From an uncultured Eubacteriales bacterium (GTDB lineage: Bacteria > Bacillota > Clostridia > Oscillospirales > Oscillospiraceae): DNA of 64,000 nucleotides. Below, piece after piece: positions 25,074 to 33,920 of the stretch (its first letter is position 1; every line of letters starts with the position of its first letter). Below the pieces are notes generated by a model that was not told the origin of the DNA, ran no database searches, and saw nothing but the letters and a program-made list of their open reading frames with translations. The stretch is from the NCBI GenBank assembly GCA_949293985.1, contig CASFFN010000005.1, positions 1-64,000 on the forward strand, given 5' to 3'. A program made the translations under genes and the position numbers.

Positions 25074-26018
25074 TTACCAGTTGGGGTTCAAAGCCGGGGC
25101 CAAAGGCAGGGAGGTGAAAATCTCATGGGTAACGGCCCGGTATTCCTCCAAGGAGGTGGCTTTCCGCAGCCGTTTTCCCAGCTTTTCCCAGCCTTCAAAC
25201 CGGCACAAAAGGTAGGACCAATGCTCTTTCAGCCGGAACATGGCGTTCCGGGAGCCGCCAAAAGCGGAAAGATACCCTTCCAGCAGCGCTTCAAAAAAGG
25301 CTTCCAGGGAAGCTGCCGTGGTGCCCCCGGGGCTGAGCATCCCCGGGTCGCCGATGAGACCTCTGCCCAGCATGATTCCCCGCGCCTGGGGATACCGGGC
25401 GGAAAATTGGGAAATTTCCGAGAGTGATGTGATATTTCCGTTGTAGCACAGAGGAATATTTGTGTTTTCCAGGGTGTAGTCCAGCCACTCCCGGCGTACC
25501 GGCAGCTTGTAAAAGTCCTTCCGCACCCGGGGGTGGAGAATCAGCTCCCGGGCCGGATACCGGTTGAAAATCGGGAGAATTTTCACAAAATCCTCCGGAT
25601 TTTCCATCCCCAGCCGGGTTTTTAAGGAGATGGGCAGCGGGCTTTTGGAAAATATCGCATCCAGAAACCTGTCCAGGCTGTCAGGATCTGCTAACATCCC
25701 CGCCCCTTTTCCTTTGGCGGTGACGGTGCCGGAGGGACAGCCCAGATTCAGATTTACCACCGTATACCCCTGCTCCCGGCACTGCTCCGCCATCCAGAGA
25801 AAGTCCTCCGGCGACTTGGTGAGAATCTGGGGTACCAGGCGGTAGCCGATGGAGTCCGCCGGAGGCAGCTCCAGCCGCTCCCGGGGGGTAAGGCTCCGGT
25901 GAATGGTGGGGGAGAAGAAGGGGGTGTAGTACCGGTCTACGCCGGGAAAATACCTGTGGTGCAGCTCCCGGTAAATATGGTCCGTCAGCCCCTCCATAGG
26001 GGCAAAATCAAAGTACAA
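25074..26018 (-). CDS. dus: tRNA-dihydrouridine synthase
   Basis: 314 residues. FMN enzyme reducing uridine to dihydrouridine in the tRNA D loop. The N terminus YFDFAPMEGLTDHIYR, NLNLGCPSGTVTAKGKGAGM (catalytic Cys in GCPS, active-site loop), SLKTRLGME, and LILHPRVRKDFY are diagnostic. The best start is TTG 26018, giving MYFDFAPMEG with AGGTG 6 bases upstream. The frame stays open for over 100 codons before that, but those codons cover the hairpin and repeat and do not look like protein. Confidence 0.9.
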   Translation of the reverse strand: MYFDFAPMEGLTDHIYRELHHRYFPGVDRYYTPFFSPTIHRSLTPRERLELPPADSIGYRLVPQILTKSPEDFLWMAEQCREQGYTVVNLNLGCPSGTVTAKGKGAGMLADPDSLDRFLDAIFSKSPLPISLKTRLGMENPEDFVKILPIFNRYPARELILHPRVRKDFYKLPVRREWLDYTLENTNIPLCYNGNITSLSEISQFSARYPQARGIMLGRGLIGDPGMLSPGGTTAASLEAFFEALLEGYLSAFGGSRNAMFRLKEHWSYLLCRFEGWEKLGKRLRKATSLEEYRAVTHEIFTSLPLAPALNPNW

Positions 26019-26053
26019 ATCCAACACCTGCCAAAGTTTCCAAAATGTGCCAA

Positions 26054-26087
26054 CGCCCCCCTTACCATAAGGGGGGCGATTTTTTTC
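26054..26087 (+). terminator. Hairpin with T-run upstream of dus, oriented plus
   Basis: Perfect 11-bp stem CGCCCCCCTTA / TAAGGGGGGCG with a 3-base loop and seven Ts on the plus strand. No plus-strand gene ends here, so it may end antisense transcription or act in the dus leader. Confidence 0.5.
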
Positions 26088-26130
26088 AAGCCGCCGTCGG
26101 TTTATCCAAAGTGCGGCAATATTCATTCCC

Positions 26131-26245
26131 CCTTCTGCCCGGTAACGATACCGGGCACAGGAGGGGGCGGTAACGAGCAGCAGAGGCCACCGTGCGAAAT
26201 TGTCAGCGGCGACTCGCCGCCGAAATTGTCCGCGGGCACTGCCCG
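26131..26245. repeat. Modular intergenic repeat, fragment R4
   Basis: Contains GCCCGGTA-ACGA-TACCGGGC (26137-26156), GGTAACGAGCAGCAGA, CGTGCGAAATTGTCAGCGGC and GGGCACTGCCCGC, the 3' modules of the larger repeats. It directly abuts the rnj stop codon. Confidence 0.65.
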
Positions 26246-27901
26246 CTAGACTTCCATGATGATGGGCAGAATCATGGGATTGCGCTTGGTGGTCTTGAAG
26301 AGATACCCGCTCAAATCGTTTTTGATGGCGGACTTGATGGTGGACCAGTCCCGGACCCGCTTCCGCTGGCACCGTTCGATGGCCTCCTGGGCAATGGTCC
26401 GCAGCTCCTCCATGAGCGCCTCCGACTCCTTCACATACACAAAGCCCCGGGTGATGATCTCCGGGCCGGTGAGGATGGAGCCGTCTTGGCTGCTGAGGTT
26501 TACATAAACCACCAGCATACCGTCCTGGGCCAGATGCTTCCGGTCCCGGAGCACCACGCTGCCCACATCGCCCACACCGGAGCCGTCCACAAATACCTTT
26601 CCGGCGGGTACGGAGCCGGTGAGCTTGCAGGTTTTTCCGGTGAATTCCAGCACATTGCCGTTTTCCAAAATCCGCACATTCCGGGCGGGGGTGCCCATAA
26701 GCTGGGCCAGCTTGCTGTGAATCTGCAAATGCCGCTGCTCCCCGTGGACCGGGATAAAGAACCGGGGCTTTACCAGGCCGTGGATGATTTTCAGCTCCTC
26801 CTGGCTGGCGTGGCCGGAGGCGTGAAGCCCCTCGCTCTTTTCGTAGACCACCTCGGTACCCTTCCGGTACAGCTCGTTGATAATCCTTGAGATGGCCTTC
26901 TCGTTGCCGGGAATGGCGGAGGCGGAAATGATAATCCGGTCCCCTGGCTGGAGTTCAATCTGCCTGTGGGTGGAAAATGCCATCCGGTACAGAGCGGACA
27001 TATTCTCGCCCTGAGAGCCGGTGGACACAATGACCACCTTGTTCTTGGGCAGGCTCTTCACCGCTGCCAAATCCACAATCAGACCGGAGGGCACCTTCAG
27101 ATATCCCAGCTCCTGGGCTACTTTCAGCATATTCTCCATGCTCCGCCCGGTGACGGCCACCTTTCTGCCGTAGCGGTGGGCGGTAGCCAGCACCGCTTGA
27201 ATGCGCATCATGTTGGAGGCGAAGGTGGTGACGATAATCCGCTGGTCGCAGTTTTTGAACTGCCGGTCCAGGCTCTCCGCCACCATCCGCTCGCTCTGGG
27301 AGTAGCCGCTGCGCTCCACATTGGTGGAGTCGCACAAAAGGGCCAGAACCCCCTGATTGCCCAGCTCGCCCAGACGGGCCAAATCGATCATGCCGTCCTT
27401 GGCGGTGGGGTCAATCTTAAAGTCGCCGGTCATAATCACCGTGCCCACGGGGGTCTTGATGGCAAAAGCCACGGCGTCGGCGATGGAGTGGTTCACATGG
27501 ATAAACTCCACGGAGAAGCACCCGGCCCGCACCACATCTCCCGGCTTGTGGGTCACCAGTTTCACCTTGTCCGCCAGCCTGTGCTCCTCCAGCTTCAGCC
27601 GGATGAGGCCGTTGGCCATGGCGGTGGCGTGGATGGGACAGCTTACCTGCTGCATACAGTAGGGGATGGAGCCGATGTGGTCCTCGTGGCCGTGGGTGAC
27701 GAACATACCCCGCAGCTTCTTGGCGTTGGCCACCAGATAGGAAAAATCGGGAATCACCAGATCCACGCCGTACATCTCCTCGTCCGGGAAGCCCAGACCG
27801 CAGTCCACCACAATCATGTCCCTGCCATACTCTAAGACGGTGATGTTCTTGCCAATCTCATCCAGACCGCCCAGAGGGATAATTTTCAATTTTTCAGCCA
27901 A
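26246..27901 (-). CDS. rnj: Ribonuclease J
   Basis: 551 residues. Metallo-beta-lactamase/beta-CASP exo- and endoribonuclease for mRNA decay and rRNA maturation. The zinc motif HGHEDH is at 70-75. Further family landmarks: VNHSIADAVAFAI, MTGDFKID, LLCDSTNVERSGYS, and a C-terminal GHASQEELK...FIPVHGEQRHL region. The start is TTG 27901; the frame is closed just upstream, and an AAGGAG sits 12 bases before, which is long. The protein is full length compared with RNase J1/J2. Confidence 0.93.
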   Translation of the reverse strand: MAEKLKIIPLGGLDEIGKNITVLEYGRDMIVVDCGLGFPDEEMYGVDLVIPDFSYLVANAKKLRGMFVTHGHEDHIGSIPYCMQQVSCPIHATAMANGLIRLKLEEHRLADKVKLVTHKPGDVVRAGCFSVEFIHVNHSIADAVAFAIKTPVGTVIMTGDFKIDPTAKDGMIDLARLGELGNQGVLALLCDSTNVERSGYSQSERMVAESLDRQFKNCDQRIIVTTFASNMMRIQAVLATAHRYGRKVAVTGRSMENMLKVAQELGYLKVPSGLIVDLAAVKSLPKNKVVIVSTGSQGENMSALYRMAFSTHRQIELQPGDRIIISASAIPGNEKAISRIINELYRKGTEVVYEKSEGLHASGHASQEELKIIHGLVKPRFFIPVHGEQRHLQIHSKLAQLMGTPARNVRILENGNVLEFTGKTCKLTGSVPAGKVFVDGSGVGDVGSVVLRDRKHLAQDGMLVVYVNLSSQDGSILTGPEIITRGFVYVKESEALMEELRTIAQEAIERCQRKRVRDWSTIKSAIKNDLSGYLFKTTKRNPMILPIIMEV

Positions 27902-28087
27902 ATAAAATCATAACTCCTTTCAAATTCGTAAAAAACACATCAAAAACAGGCAGCCGCTTGCCCCGCTTTAAGACCCTGTACCGTCCGGCAGAAGCAAAAG
28001 TACGCCTGCATGGTTATTGCCTTTCGGGGCGGTTTTCCACAGCCGGCCCCATTGGTTAGGATTGCCCACCTAATCCATACTGGATAT

Positions 28088-28116
28088 AGTATAGCACATT
28101 TTTCCGGATTTGTATA
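28088..28116 (-). promoter_or_regulatory. Probable promoter of rnj
   Basis: Minus strand TATACA (28116-28111), 17-base spacer, TATACT (28093-28088). It leaves a leader of about 180 bases (27902-28085) that includes a GGATTAGG/CCTAATCC-type inverted repeat. Confidence 0.5.
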
Positions 28117-28185
28117 CATAAAAATTTTGCCGCAGATTTTGCCCCGGCTTTTCCCGGAAAAGCCGGGCAAAATTTGAAAATTCAG

Positions 28186-28214
28186 TTGCAGGAAAAAGGC
28201 TGGTCTGTTATAAT
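28186..28214 (+). promoter_or_regulatory. Promoter of the gdpP operon
   Basis: TTGCAG (28186-28191), 17-base spacer, TATAAT (28209-28214), 54 bases before the gdpP start. Confidence 0.75.
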
Positions 28215-28267
28215 GGATAAAATCAGGATAGTATGGGCGTTGGGCTCATTTTTGGGGAGGCGCACAG

Positions 28268-30247
28268 ATGGATAAGAAACTTGGGCGGCTGCTGCGGCCG
28301 GTGGGAGGCCTGTTCTACATCGGTATGCTGGCGGTGTTTTCCGTGACGGCGGCACTTTTGAACCAATATATTCTGGCAGGGGTGGGCATTGCCGTGACCT
28401 GTGTGGAGCTGGGGGTGTACCTGCTGGTACGGGTGCAGCGCAAACGCCAGGTGCAGAATTATCTTCAGGAGCTGCTGGAGCAGCAGGACCAGGGACTGGG
28501 TACCCATACCCCCTTTCCCATGGCGGTGATTCGCCTGGCGGACGAGGAGATCATTTACAGCAACGAGCCTTTTCATCAGATTACCGGCTACCGGGACACC
28601 TTCCGGGAGCAGCCCATCGGGAACATTCTTCCCGGATTTGATACCAACTGGCTCACCGCCGGAAAAACGGAGTACCCCTATGATGTGACCTTGCAGAAGC
28701 GGCGGTACCGGATTTACGGCATGGTGACCGCCGGAAACGACCCGGAACAGACCCGGCTGGGGGTGCTGTATTTCACCGATTTGACGGAGCTTTATCAGGT
28801 GCGGGACGAGTATATCCGTTCCCGCCCGGTGGTTGCCATCATTTTGGTGGACAACTATGACGAGCTGACCAAGAACCTGACGGAAGGGGCGATTTCCAGC
28901 CTCTCCGCCCGGATCAACGACGCCATCACCCAGTGGACGGAGGGGTATCACGGCCTTTTGCGGCGGCTGGAAAAGAACCGGTTTTTGTTTGTCTTTGAGA
29001 AGCGGGACTTGAAGCAGGCCATGGAGGAGAAATTCACCGTGCTGGAGGCCATCCACGAGATTACCAACCCGGCAGGTCTTGCCGCCTCTTTGTCCATCGG
29101 CCTGGGTGTGGACGGCGCCAGCTTTGAGGAAAGCTACGATTTTGCCGCTTTGTCCATTGAAATGGCCCTGAGCCGGGGCGGCGACCAGGCGGTGGTGAAG
29201 GACCGGCTGAACTTCACCTTCTTCGGCGGCAGAACCCGGGAGGCAGAGCACCGGAGCAAGGTTCGCTCCCGTGTCACCGCCAATTCCCTCATGGAGCTTA
29301 TCGGCCAGAGCAGCCGGGTGTTCATCATGGGGCATAAGAATGCGGACATGGACGCCGTGGGCGCTGCGGTGGGTGTGAGCTGTATGTGCCGGAAGAAGGG
29401 CAAGCCCTTCCACATCGTGCTGGATCTGGAGCGGAATGTGGCAAAGAACCTGGTGGCGGAAATCCGCCAGGTGCCGGAGTACAAAAACGCCTTTATCTCC
29501 AGCCAGGAGGCGCTGCTCCTGTGCGACCCCCGGAGCACCCTGATTGTGGTGGACACCAACCGCCCGGACCAGGTGGAGTCCCAGAGCCTGCTGGAAACCG
29601 TCACCCGGGTATGCGTTATCGACCATCACCGCCGGGCGGCGGACTACATCACCCCGGTGGTGGTGAATTTCCACGAGCCCTACGCCTCCTCCGCCTCGGA
29701 GCTGGTGACGGAGCTTTTGCAGTACGCCGTGGAGAAAAAGGATGTGCTGCCCATTGAGGCCAAGGGCCTGATGACCGGATTGTTCCTGGATACCAAGAGC
29801 TTCAATGTCCGCACCGGCGAGCGCACCTTCGAGGCCGCCGCCTTCCTGCGGCAGCTGGGAGCGGACACGGTGGAGGTGAAAAAACTCCTGCAAAACGATT
29901 TCCAGGACACCATTGCCAAGTACCAGGTCATCAAGTCCGCCCGGCTTTACCGGAAGGAGATTGCCATTGCGGCTTTGAAGGATACCATCGCCAGACCCCT
30001 GGCAGCCCAGGCGGCGGACGAGCTTTTGAACATCTCCGGCATCACCGCCTCTTTCGTACTGTTCCCGGATGGAGACCAGGTGATTCTCTCCGCCCGGTCC
30101 ATTGGAGATGTGAATGTGCAGGTAATTGTGGAGCCTCTGGGTGGCGGCGGCAATACAGCCACTGCCGGTGCCCAGTTAAAGAACACCACCGTAAAGGAAG
30201 CCCTGGACCGGCTGGTGGCCTCCATTGACCAATATTTTGAAAACTGA
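28268..30247 (+). CDS. gdpP: GdpP-type cyclic-di-AMP phosphodiesterase
   Basis: 659 residues. Hydrolyses c-di-AMP, affecting wall and potassium balance. Two transmembrane helices (about 14-32 and 36-54), a degenerate PAS region, a degenerate GGDEF-like domain (about 170-305), then DHH (MGHKNADMDAVGAA about 352; CVIDHHRRAADY about 448) and DHHA1 domains (to about 650). The full set of GdpP domains is present. First gene of the gdpP-rplI-dnaB-tilS-hpt-ftsH block, 25 bases before rplI. Confidence 0.92.
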   Translation: MDKKLGRLLRPVGGLFYIGMLAVFSVTAALLNQYILAGVGIAVTCVELGVYLLVRVQRKRQVQNYLQELLEQQDQGLGTHTPFPMAVIRLADEEIIYSNEPFHQITGYRDTFREQPIGNILPGFDTNWLTAGKTEYPYDVTLQKRRYRIYGMVTAGNDPEQTRLGVLYFTDLTELYQVRDEYIRSRPVVAIILVDNYDELTKNLTEGAISSLSARINDAITQWTEGYHGLLRRLEKNRFLFVFEKRDLKQAMEEKFTVLEAIHEITNPAGLAASLSIGLGVDGASFEESYDFAALSIEMALSRGGDQAVVKDRLNFTFFGGRTREAEHRSKVRSRVTANSLMELIGQSSRVFIMGHKNADMDAVGAAVGVSCMCRKKGKPFHIVLDLERNVAKNLVAEIRQVPEYKNAFISSQEALLLCDPRSTLIVVDTNRPDQVESQSLLETVTRVCVIDHHRRAADYITPVVVNFHEPYASSASELVTELLQYAVEKKDVLPIEAKGLMTGLFLDTKSFNVRTGERTFEAAAFLRQLGADTVEVKKLLQNDFQDTIAKYQVIKSARLYRKEIAIAALKDTIARPLAAQAADELLNISGITASFVLFPDGDQVILSARSIGDVNVQVIVEPLGGGGNTATAGAQLKNTTVKEALDRLVASIDQYFEN

Positions 30248-30272
30248 GATTTTTATATGAAGGAGCAAGACC

Positions 30273-30719
30273 ATGAAAGTAATTTTGTTGCAGGATGTAA
30301 AGGGTAAGGGCAAGAAGGGCCAGATGCTGGAGGTTTCCGACGGCTACGCCCGGAACTATATGCTGCCCCGGAAGATTGCCATTGAAGCCACCGCCGACGC
30401 GGTGAATACCATGCGGATGAACGACAAGGCCGCCGCGGAGAAGGCCGCCAAGGAGCGCTCAGAGGCCCTGGAGATTTCCAAGCAGCTGCGGGATATGACC
30501 CTGGTGGTCACCGCCCGGGGGGGCGGCGCGGGGCGTCTTTTCGGCTCCGTCACCAACCAGGAAATCGCCGACGCCCTGGCCGCCAAAACCGGCATTCGGC
30601 TTGACAAGCGGAAAATCGTCATCGCCGACCCCATCAAGGCGGTGGGCACCTACACGGTGCAGTGCAAGCTGGGCTATGAGATTACGGCGCCCCTCACCGT
30701 AAAGATTGAGGAGGCGTAA
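30273..30719 (+). CDS. rplI: 50S ribosomal protein L9
   Basis: 148 residues, normal length. N-terminal rRNA-binding domain with the signature [20 protein letters not shown] and [10 protein letters not shown], a long connecting helix (about 42-75) and the C-terminal domain with [22 protein letters not shown] precedes ATG 30273. Lies between gdpP and dnaB as in many Firmicutes. Confidence 0.96.
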   Translation: MKVILLQDVKGKGKKGQMLEVSDGYARNYMLPRKIAIEATADAVNTMRMNDKAAAEKAAKERSEALEISKQLRDMTLVVTARGGGAGRLFGSVTNQEIADALAAKTGIRLDKRKIVIADPIKAVGTYTVQCKLGYEITAPLTVKIEEA

Positions 30720-30753
30720 GACCCCAATCTTTTGAGGAAAGGAGGGCGTTTTC

Positions 30754-32091
30754 ATGGATGAAGAGCTGCTGTCCATGCAGGAGCCTCAGTCTCTGGAAGC
30801 GGAACAGGCGGTTTTGGGCTCCGTGCTGATTGACAGCCGGTGCCTGGTGGATATTGTGGGCACGGTTCGCCCCGAGGACTTTTACCAGACCCAGAACCGG
30901 GAGATTTTTGAAACCATCTACTCCATGTTCAACTTCTCCCAGACCATCGACCCGGTGACGGTGCTGGACAAAATGCGGGAGCGGGGTGTGTACCACGACA
31001 ACTCCCGGGACTATATTCTGCAGCTGATGCAGATTACCCCCACCGCCGCCAACGCCCAGCGTTACGCCGCCATTGTCCGGGACAAAGCCATGCTTCGGGG
31101 ACTGGCCCAGGCGGGGCGGGACATCGTAAAGACCGTCCAGTCCCAGGTGGGGACCCCGGAGGAAATGCTGGAAAGCGCGGAAAAGAAGATTTATGCCCTG
31201 CGGAAAGGGGAGCGGGGGGACTCTCTGGAGCCCATCAGCCTGACCCTGCACAAGGTCTTCGACCACTTAAACGAGCTGAGCCAGTCCGAGTCCGCCATCC
31301 CCGGCCTTTCTACGGGACTTCAGGATTTGGACAGGAAAATCAACGGCCTGAACAAGTCGGACCTTCTGCTGGTGGCTGCCCGGCCTGCCATGGGTAAGTC
31401 CGCCTTCGCTTTGAACCTGGCGCTGAATGTTGCCAAAAAATACGGCAAAACCGTGGCAATTTTCAACCTGGAAATGTCCCGGGAGCAGCTGGCCATGCGT
31501 CTACTCGCCATTGAGAGCTTTGTGGACGGTCAGAAAATGGCCACCGGCAAGCTCAGCGACGAGGAGTGGACCAAGCTGTGCATGGCCTCCGCCTCTTTGA
31601 GCCAGACGGACATCCGCATTGACGATAACCCCACCATCACCGTGGCGGAGATGAACGCCAAGTGCCGCCGCTTAGACAATCTGGGCATGGTGGTCATCGA
31701 CTATTTGCAGCTGATGAGCGGCTCCGGCTACGGCAAAGGGGGCGACAGCCGGGTAAACATCGTCAGCGAAATTTCCCGTTCCTTGAAGATTATGGCCAAG
31801 GAGCTGAATGTGCCGGTGGTGTGCCTGAGCCAGCTGTCCCGTGCCACGGAAAGCCGGACGGATAAGCGGCCCTTGCTCTCCGACCTCCGGGAATCCGGCG
31901 CCATCGAGCAGGATGCGGACGAAGTGCTGTTTTTGTACCGGGATGAGTATTACAATGAGCATTCCGAGGATAAGGGCATTGCCGAGTGCATCGTGTCCAA
32001 GAACCGTCACGGCGAAGTGGGCACGGTGAAACTCCAGTGGATTCCCCAGTTCCAGACCTTTGCGGACCGGGAGTGGAAGCATGCTGAATAA
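30754..32091 (+). CDS. dnaB: Replicative DNA helicase DnaB
   Basis: 445 residues. N-terminal domain (PQSLEAEQAVLGSVLID), linker, and RecA-like domain with Walker A ARPAMGKSA (about 209-217), Walker B VVIDYLQLM (about 312), and SLKIMAKELNVPVVCLSQLSR; the DLRESGAIEQDAD segment is diagnostic. Preceded by AAAGGAGG. It overlaps tilS by 11 bases. Confidence 0.96.
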   Translation: MDEELLSMQEPQSLEAEQAVLGSVLIDSRCLVDIVGTVRPEDFYQTQNREIFETIYSMFNFSQTIDPVTVLDKMRERGVYHDNSRDYILQLMQITPTAANAQRYAAIVRDKAMLRGLAQAGRDIVKTVQSQVGTPEEMLESAEKKIYALRKGERGDSLEPISLTLHKVFDHLNELSQSESAIPGLSTGLQDLDRKINGLNKSDLLLVAARPAMGKSAFALNLALNVAKKYGKTVAIFNLEMSREQLAMRLLAIESFVDGQKMATGKLSDEEWTKLCMASASLSQTDIRIDDNPTITVAEMNAKCRRLDNLGMVVIDYLQLMSGSGYGKGGDSRVNIVSEISRSLKIMAKELNVPVVCLSQLSRATESRTDKRPLLSDLRESGAIEQDADEVLFLYRDEYYNEHSEDKGIAECIVSKNRHGEVGTVKLQWIPQFQTFADREWKHAE

Positions 32092-33370
32092 CATCTGCAA
32101 GACCCTCCGGGAATACCATATGGTAAGCCCGGGGGACACAGTTGTGTGCTGTGTCTCCGGGGGAGCGGACTCCATGGCCCTGCTCTTTGCCATGTGCCTG
32201 CTGAAAAAGAAGCTGGGCGTGCAGGTCTGCGCCGCCCATTTTAACCACGGCCTCCGGGGGGAGGAATCGGACGGGGACGCGGCCTTTGTCCGGGATTTCT
32301 GCCGGGACTATGGGATTCCCCTGTATGAGCAAAAACAGCAGGTAAAGCCGGGGAAAAAGGGACTGGAGGCCGCCTGCCGGGACGCCAGGTATGCTTTCTT
32401 TGAGACCCTGCCGGGAAAAATCGCCACCGCCCACACGGCGGACGACAACGCCGAAACCCTCCTTTTGCACCTGATCCGGGGCACCGGCCTGAAGGGCCTG
32501 GGGGGAATCACCCCGGTAAACGGCCGGATTATCCGCCCCATGCTGATGACCACAAGGGCGCGGGTGCTGGCCTTTTTGCAGGAATACCACATCCCCTTTG
32601 TGGAGGACAGCAGCAACCAGACCGATGATTTCCTCCGCAACCGCATCCGCCACCATGTGATGCCATTGCTGAAACAGGAAAATCCCCGGCTGCCGGAGAA
32701 CCTCTCCGCCGCCGCCCAGCGGCTCCGCCGGGACGAGGCGGCGCTGGACAAAATCAGCCGGGAGGCAGAAACCCGGGAGGTGGAACGGCTGCGCTCCCTG
32801 GAACCGGCGTTGCGGAGCCGGGTGCTGGGGCGGCTTCTGGAAGGGTGGGGAGTCAAGGAGCCGGAGGCGGAGCACATCGCCGCCCTGGAAGCCCTGGTGT
32901 TTTCCCCAAAGCCCTCCGCCCGGGCGTCCTTTCCCAATGGGGTGAGGGTGGAGCGGTGCTACGGAGCCTTGCAAAAGGCACAGGATTCGCCGCCCCTTGA
33001 GCCTTCTTTGGTGCACTGCCCGGGGGAAACGGATACAGATGAGATTAAAATTACCTGCTGTCCTGCCCAGAAGGGCTTCAAAGAAATGTACCGGTTTACG
33101 GTGCAGCCCCAGGGACAGCTTTGGCTTCGCTCCCGCCAGCCGGGAGATGAAATTACCCTGTCCGGCGGCACCAAAACCCTGAAGAAACTGTGGATTGACA
33201 GAAAAATTCCCGCTTCCCGGCGAAACCGGATTCCTGTTCTGGCGGACGACGCCGGGGTGGTGGCGGTGTGGGGAATCGGCCCCAACCGCAAACGCCTGAC
33301 GGACACCGGGGTGGAAATCCGGTGGGAAGCAAAACATATAAAAACAGAGGGAGATTCATATGGAGAATAA
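32081..33370 (+). CDS. tilS: tRNA(Ile)-lysidine synthase
   Basis: 429 residues. Converts C34 of the CAU-anticodon tRNA-Ile to lysidine so it reads AUA. PP-loop SGGADS at about 26-31, AAHFNHGLRGEESDGDA at about 52, HTADDNAETLL at about 118, and the C-terminal TilS domains ending SRQPGDEITLSGGTKTLKK. ATG 32081 starts inside dnaB; the stop at 33370 lies inside hpt (11-base overlap each side), so translation is coupled through the block. Confidence 0.93.
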   Translation: MLNNICKTLREYHMVSPGDTVVCCVSGGADSMALLFAMCLLKKKLGVQVCAAHFNHGLRGEESDGDAAFVRDFCRDYGIPLYEQKQQVKPGKKGLEAACRDARYAFFETLPGKIATAHTADDNAETLLLHLIRGTGLKGLGGITPVNGRIIRPMLMTTRARVLAFLQEYHIPFVEDSSNQTDDFLRNRIRHHVMPLLKQENPRLPENLSAAAQRLRRDEAALDKISREAETREVERLRSLEPALRSRVLGRLLEGWGVKEPEAEHIAALEALVFSPKPSARASFPNGVRVERCYGALQKAQDSPPLEPSLVHCPGETDTDEIKITCCPAQKGFKEMYRFTVQPQGQLWLRSRQPGDEITLSGGTKTLKKLWIDRKIPASRRNRIPVLADDAGVVAVWGIGPNRKRLTDTGVEIRWEAKHIKTEGDSYGE

Positions 33371-33908
33371 CATTCAGGAAGTGCTCATCAGCCAAGCCCA
33401 GATCGAGGAGCGGGTAAGCCGGCTGGCCCGGGAGCTGTCCCGGGAGTATGCCGGGAAAAACCCGGTGTTCGTGGGGGTGCTCAAAGGCGTGGTCATGTTC
33501 TTTGCGGACATGGTCAAGCGGATCACTGTTCCCTGCCAGATTGATTTTATGTGTATTTCCTCCTATTCCGGTACCGATTCCACGGGAAAGGCCGTTGTAA
33601 AGAAGGATGTGTCCGTGGATTTGAAGGACCGCCATGTGGTGATTCTGGAGGACATTTTCGACACCGGCACATCCCTGGACTTTACCTATCGGTACCTGCT
33701 TTCCAAGGAGCCCGCTTCCCTGAAAATCTGCACCTTCCTGGATAAGCCCTCCCGGAGAAAGCCGGAGATTACCCTGAAACCGGACTATGTGGGCTATGAG
33801 ATTCCCAATGCCTTTGTGGTGGGTTACGGCCTGGATTACAACGAGTACTACCGGAATCTTCCCTATATCGGGATTTTGAAGCCCGAAGCCTATGAAAACG
33901 CTGAATAA
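33360..33908 (+). CDS. hpt: Hypoxanthine phosphoribosyltransferase
   Basis: 182 residues; salvages hypoxanthine or guanine to IMP or GMP. PRPP-binding loop VVILEDIFDTGTSLDF at about 93-108, GVLKGVVMFFADM at about 39, and YEIPNAFVVGYGLDYNEYYRNLP near the C terminus are diagnostic. ATG 33360 overlaps the tilS stop. In Firmicutes this gene often lies between tilS and ftsH, as here. Confidence 0.95.
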   Translation: MENNIQEVLISQAQIEERVSRLARELSREYAGKNPVFVGVLKGVVMFFADMVKRITVPCQIDFMCISSYSGTDSTGKAVVKKDVSVDLKDRHVVILEDIFDTGTSLDFTYRYLLSKEPASLKICTFLDKPSRRKPEITLKPDYVGYEIPNAFVVGYGLDYNEYYRNLPYIGILKPEAYENAE

Positions 33909-33920
33909 GGAGTAAGTAGC

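Noticed and set aside
28223..29893. Open frame of over 550 codons opposite gdpP
   Set aside because: Antisense shadow with His/Gln-rich composition; gdpP is complete with all its motifs.
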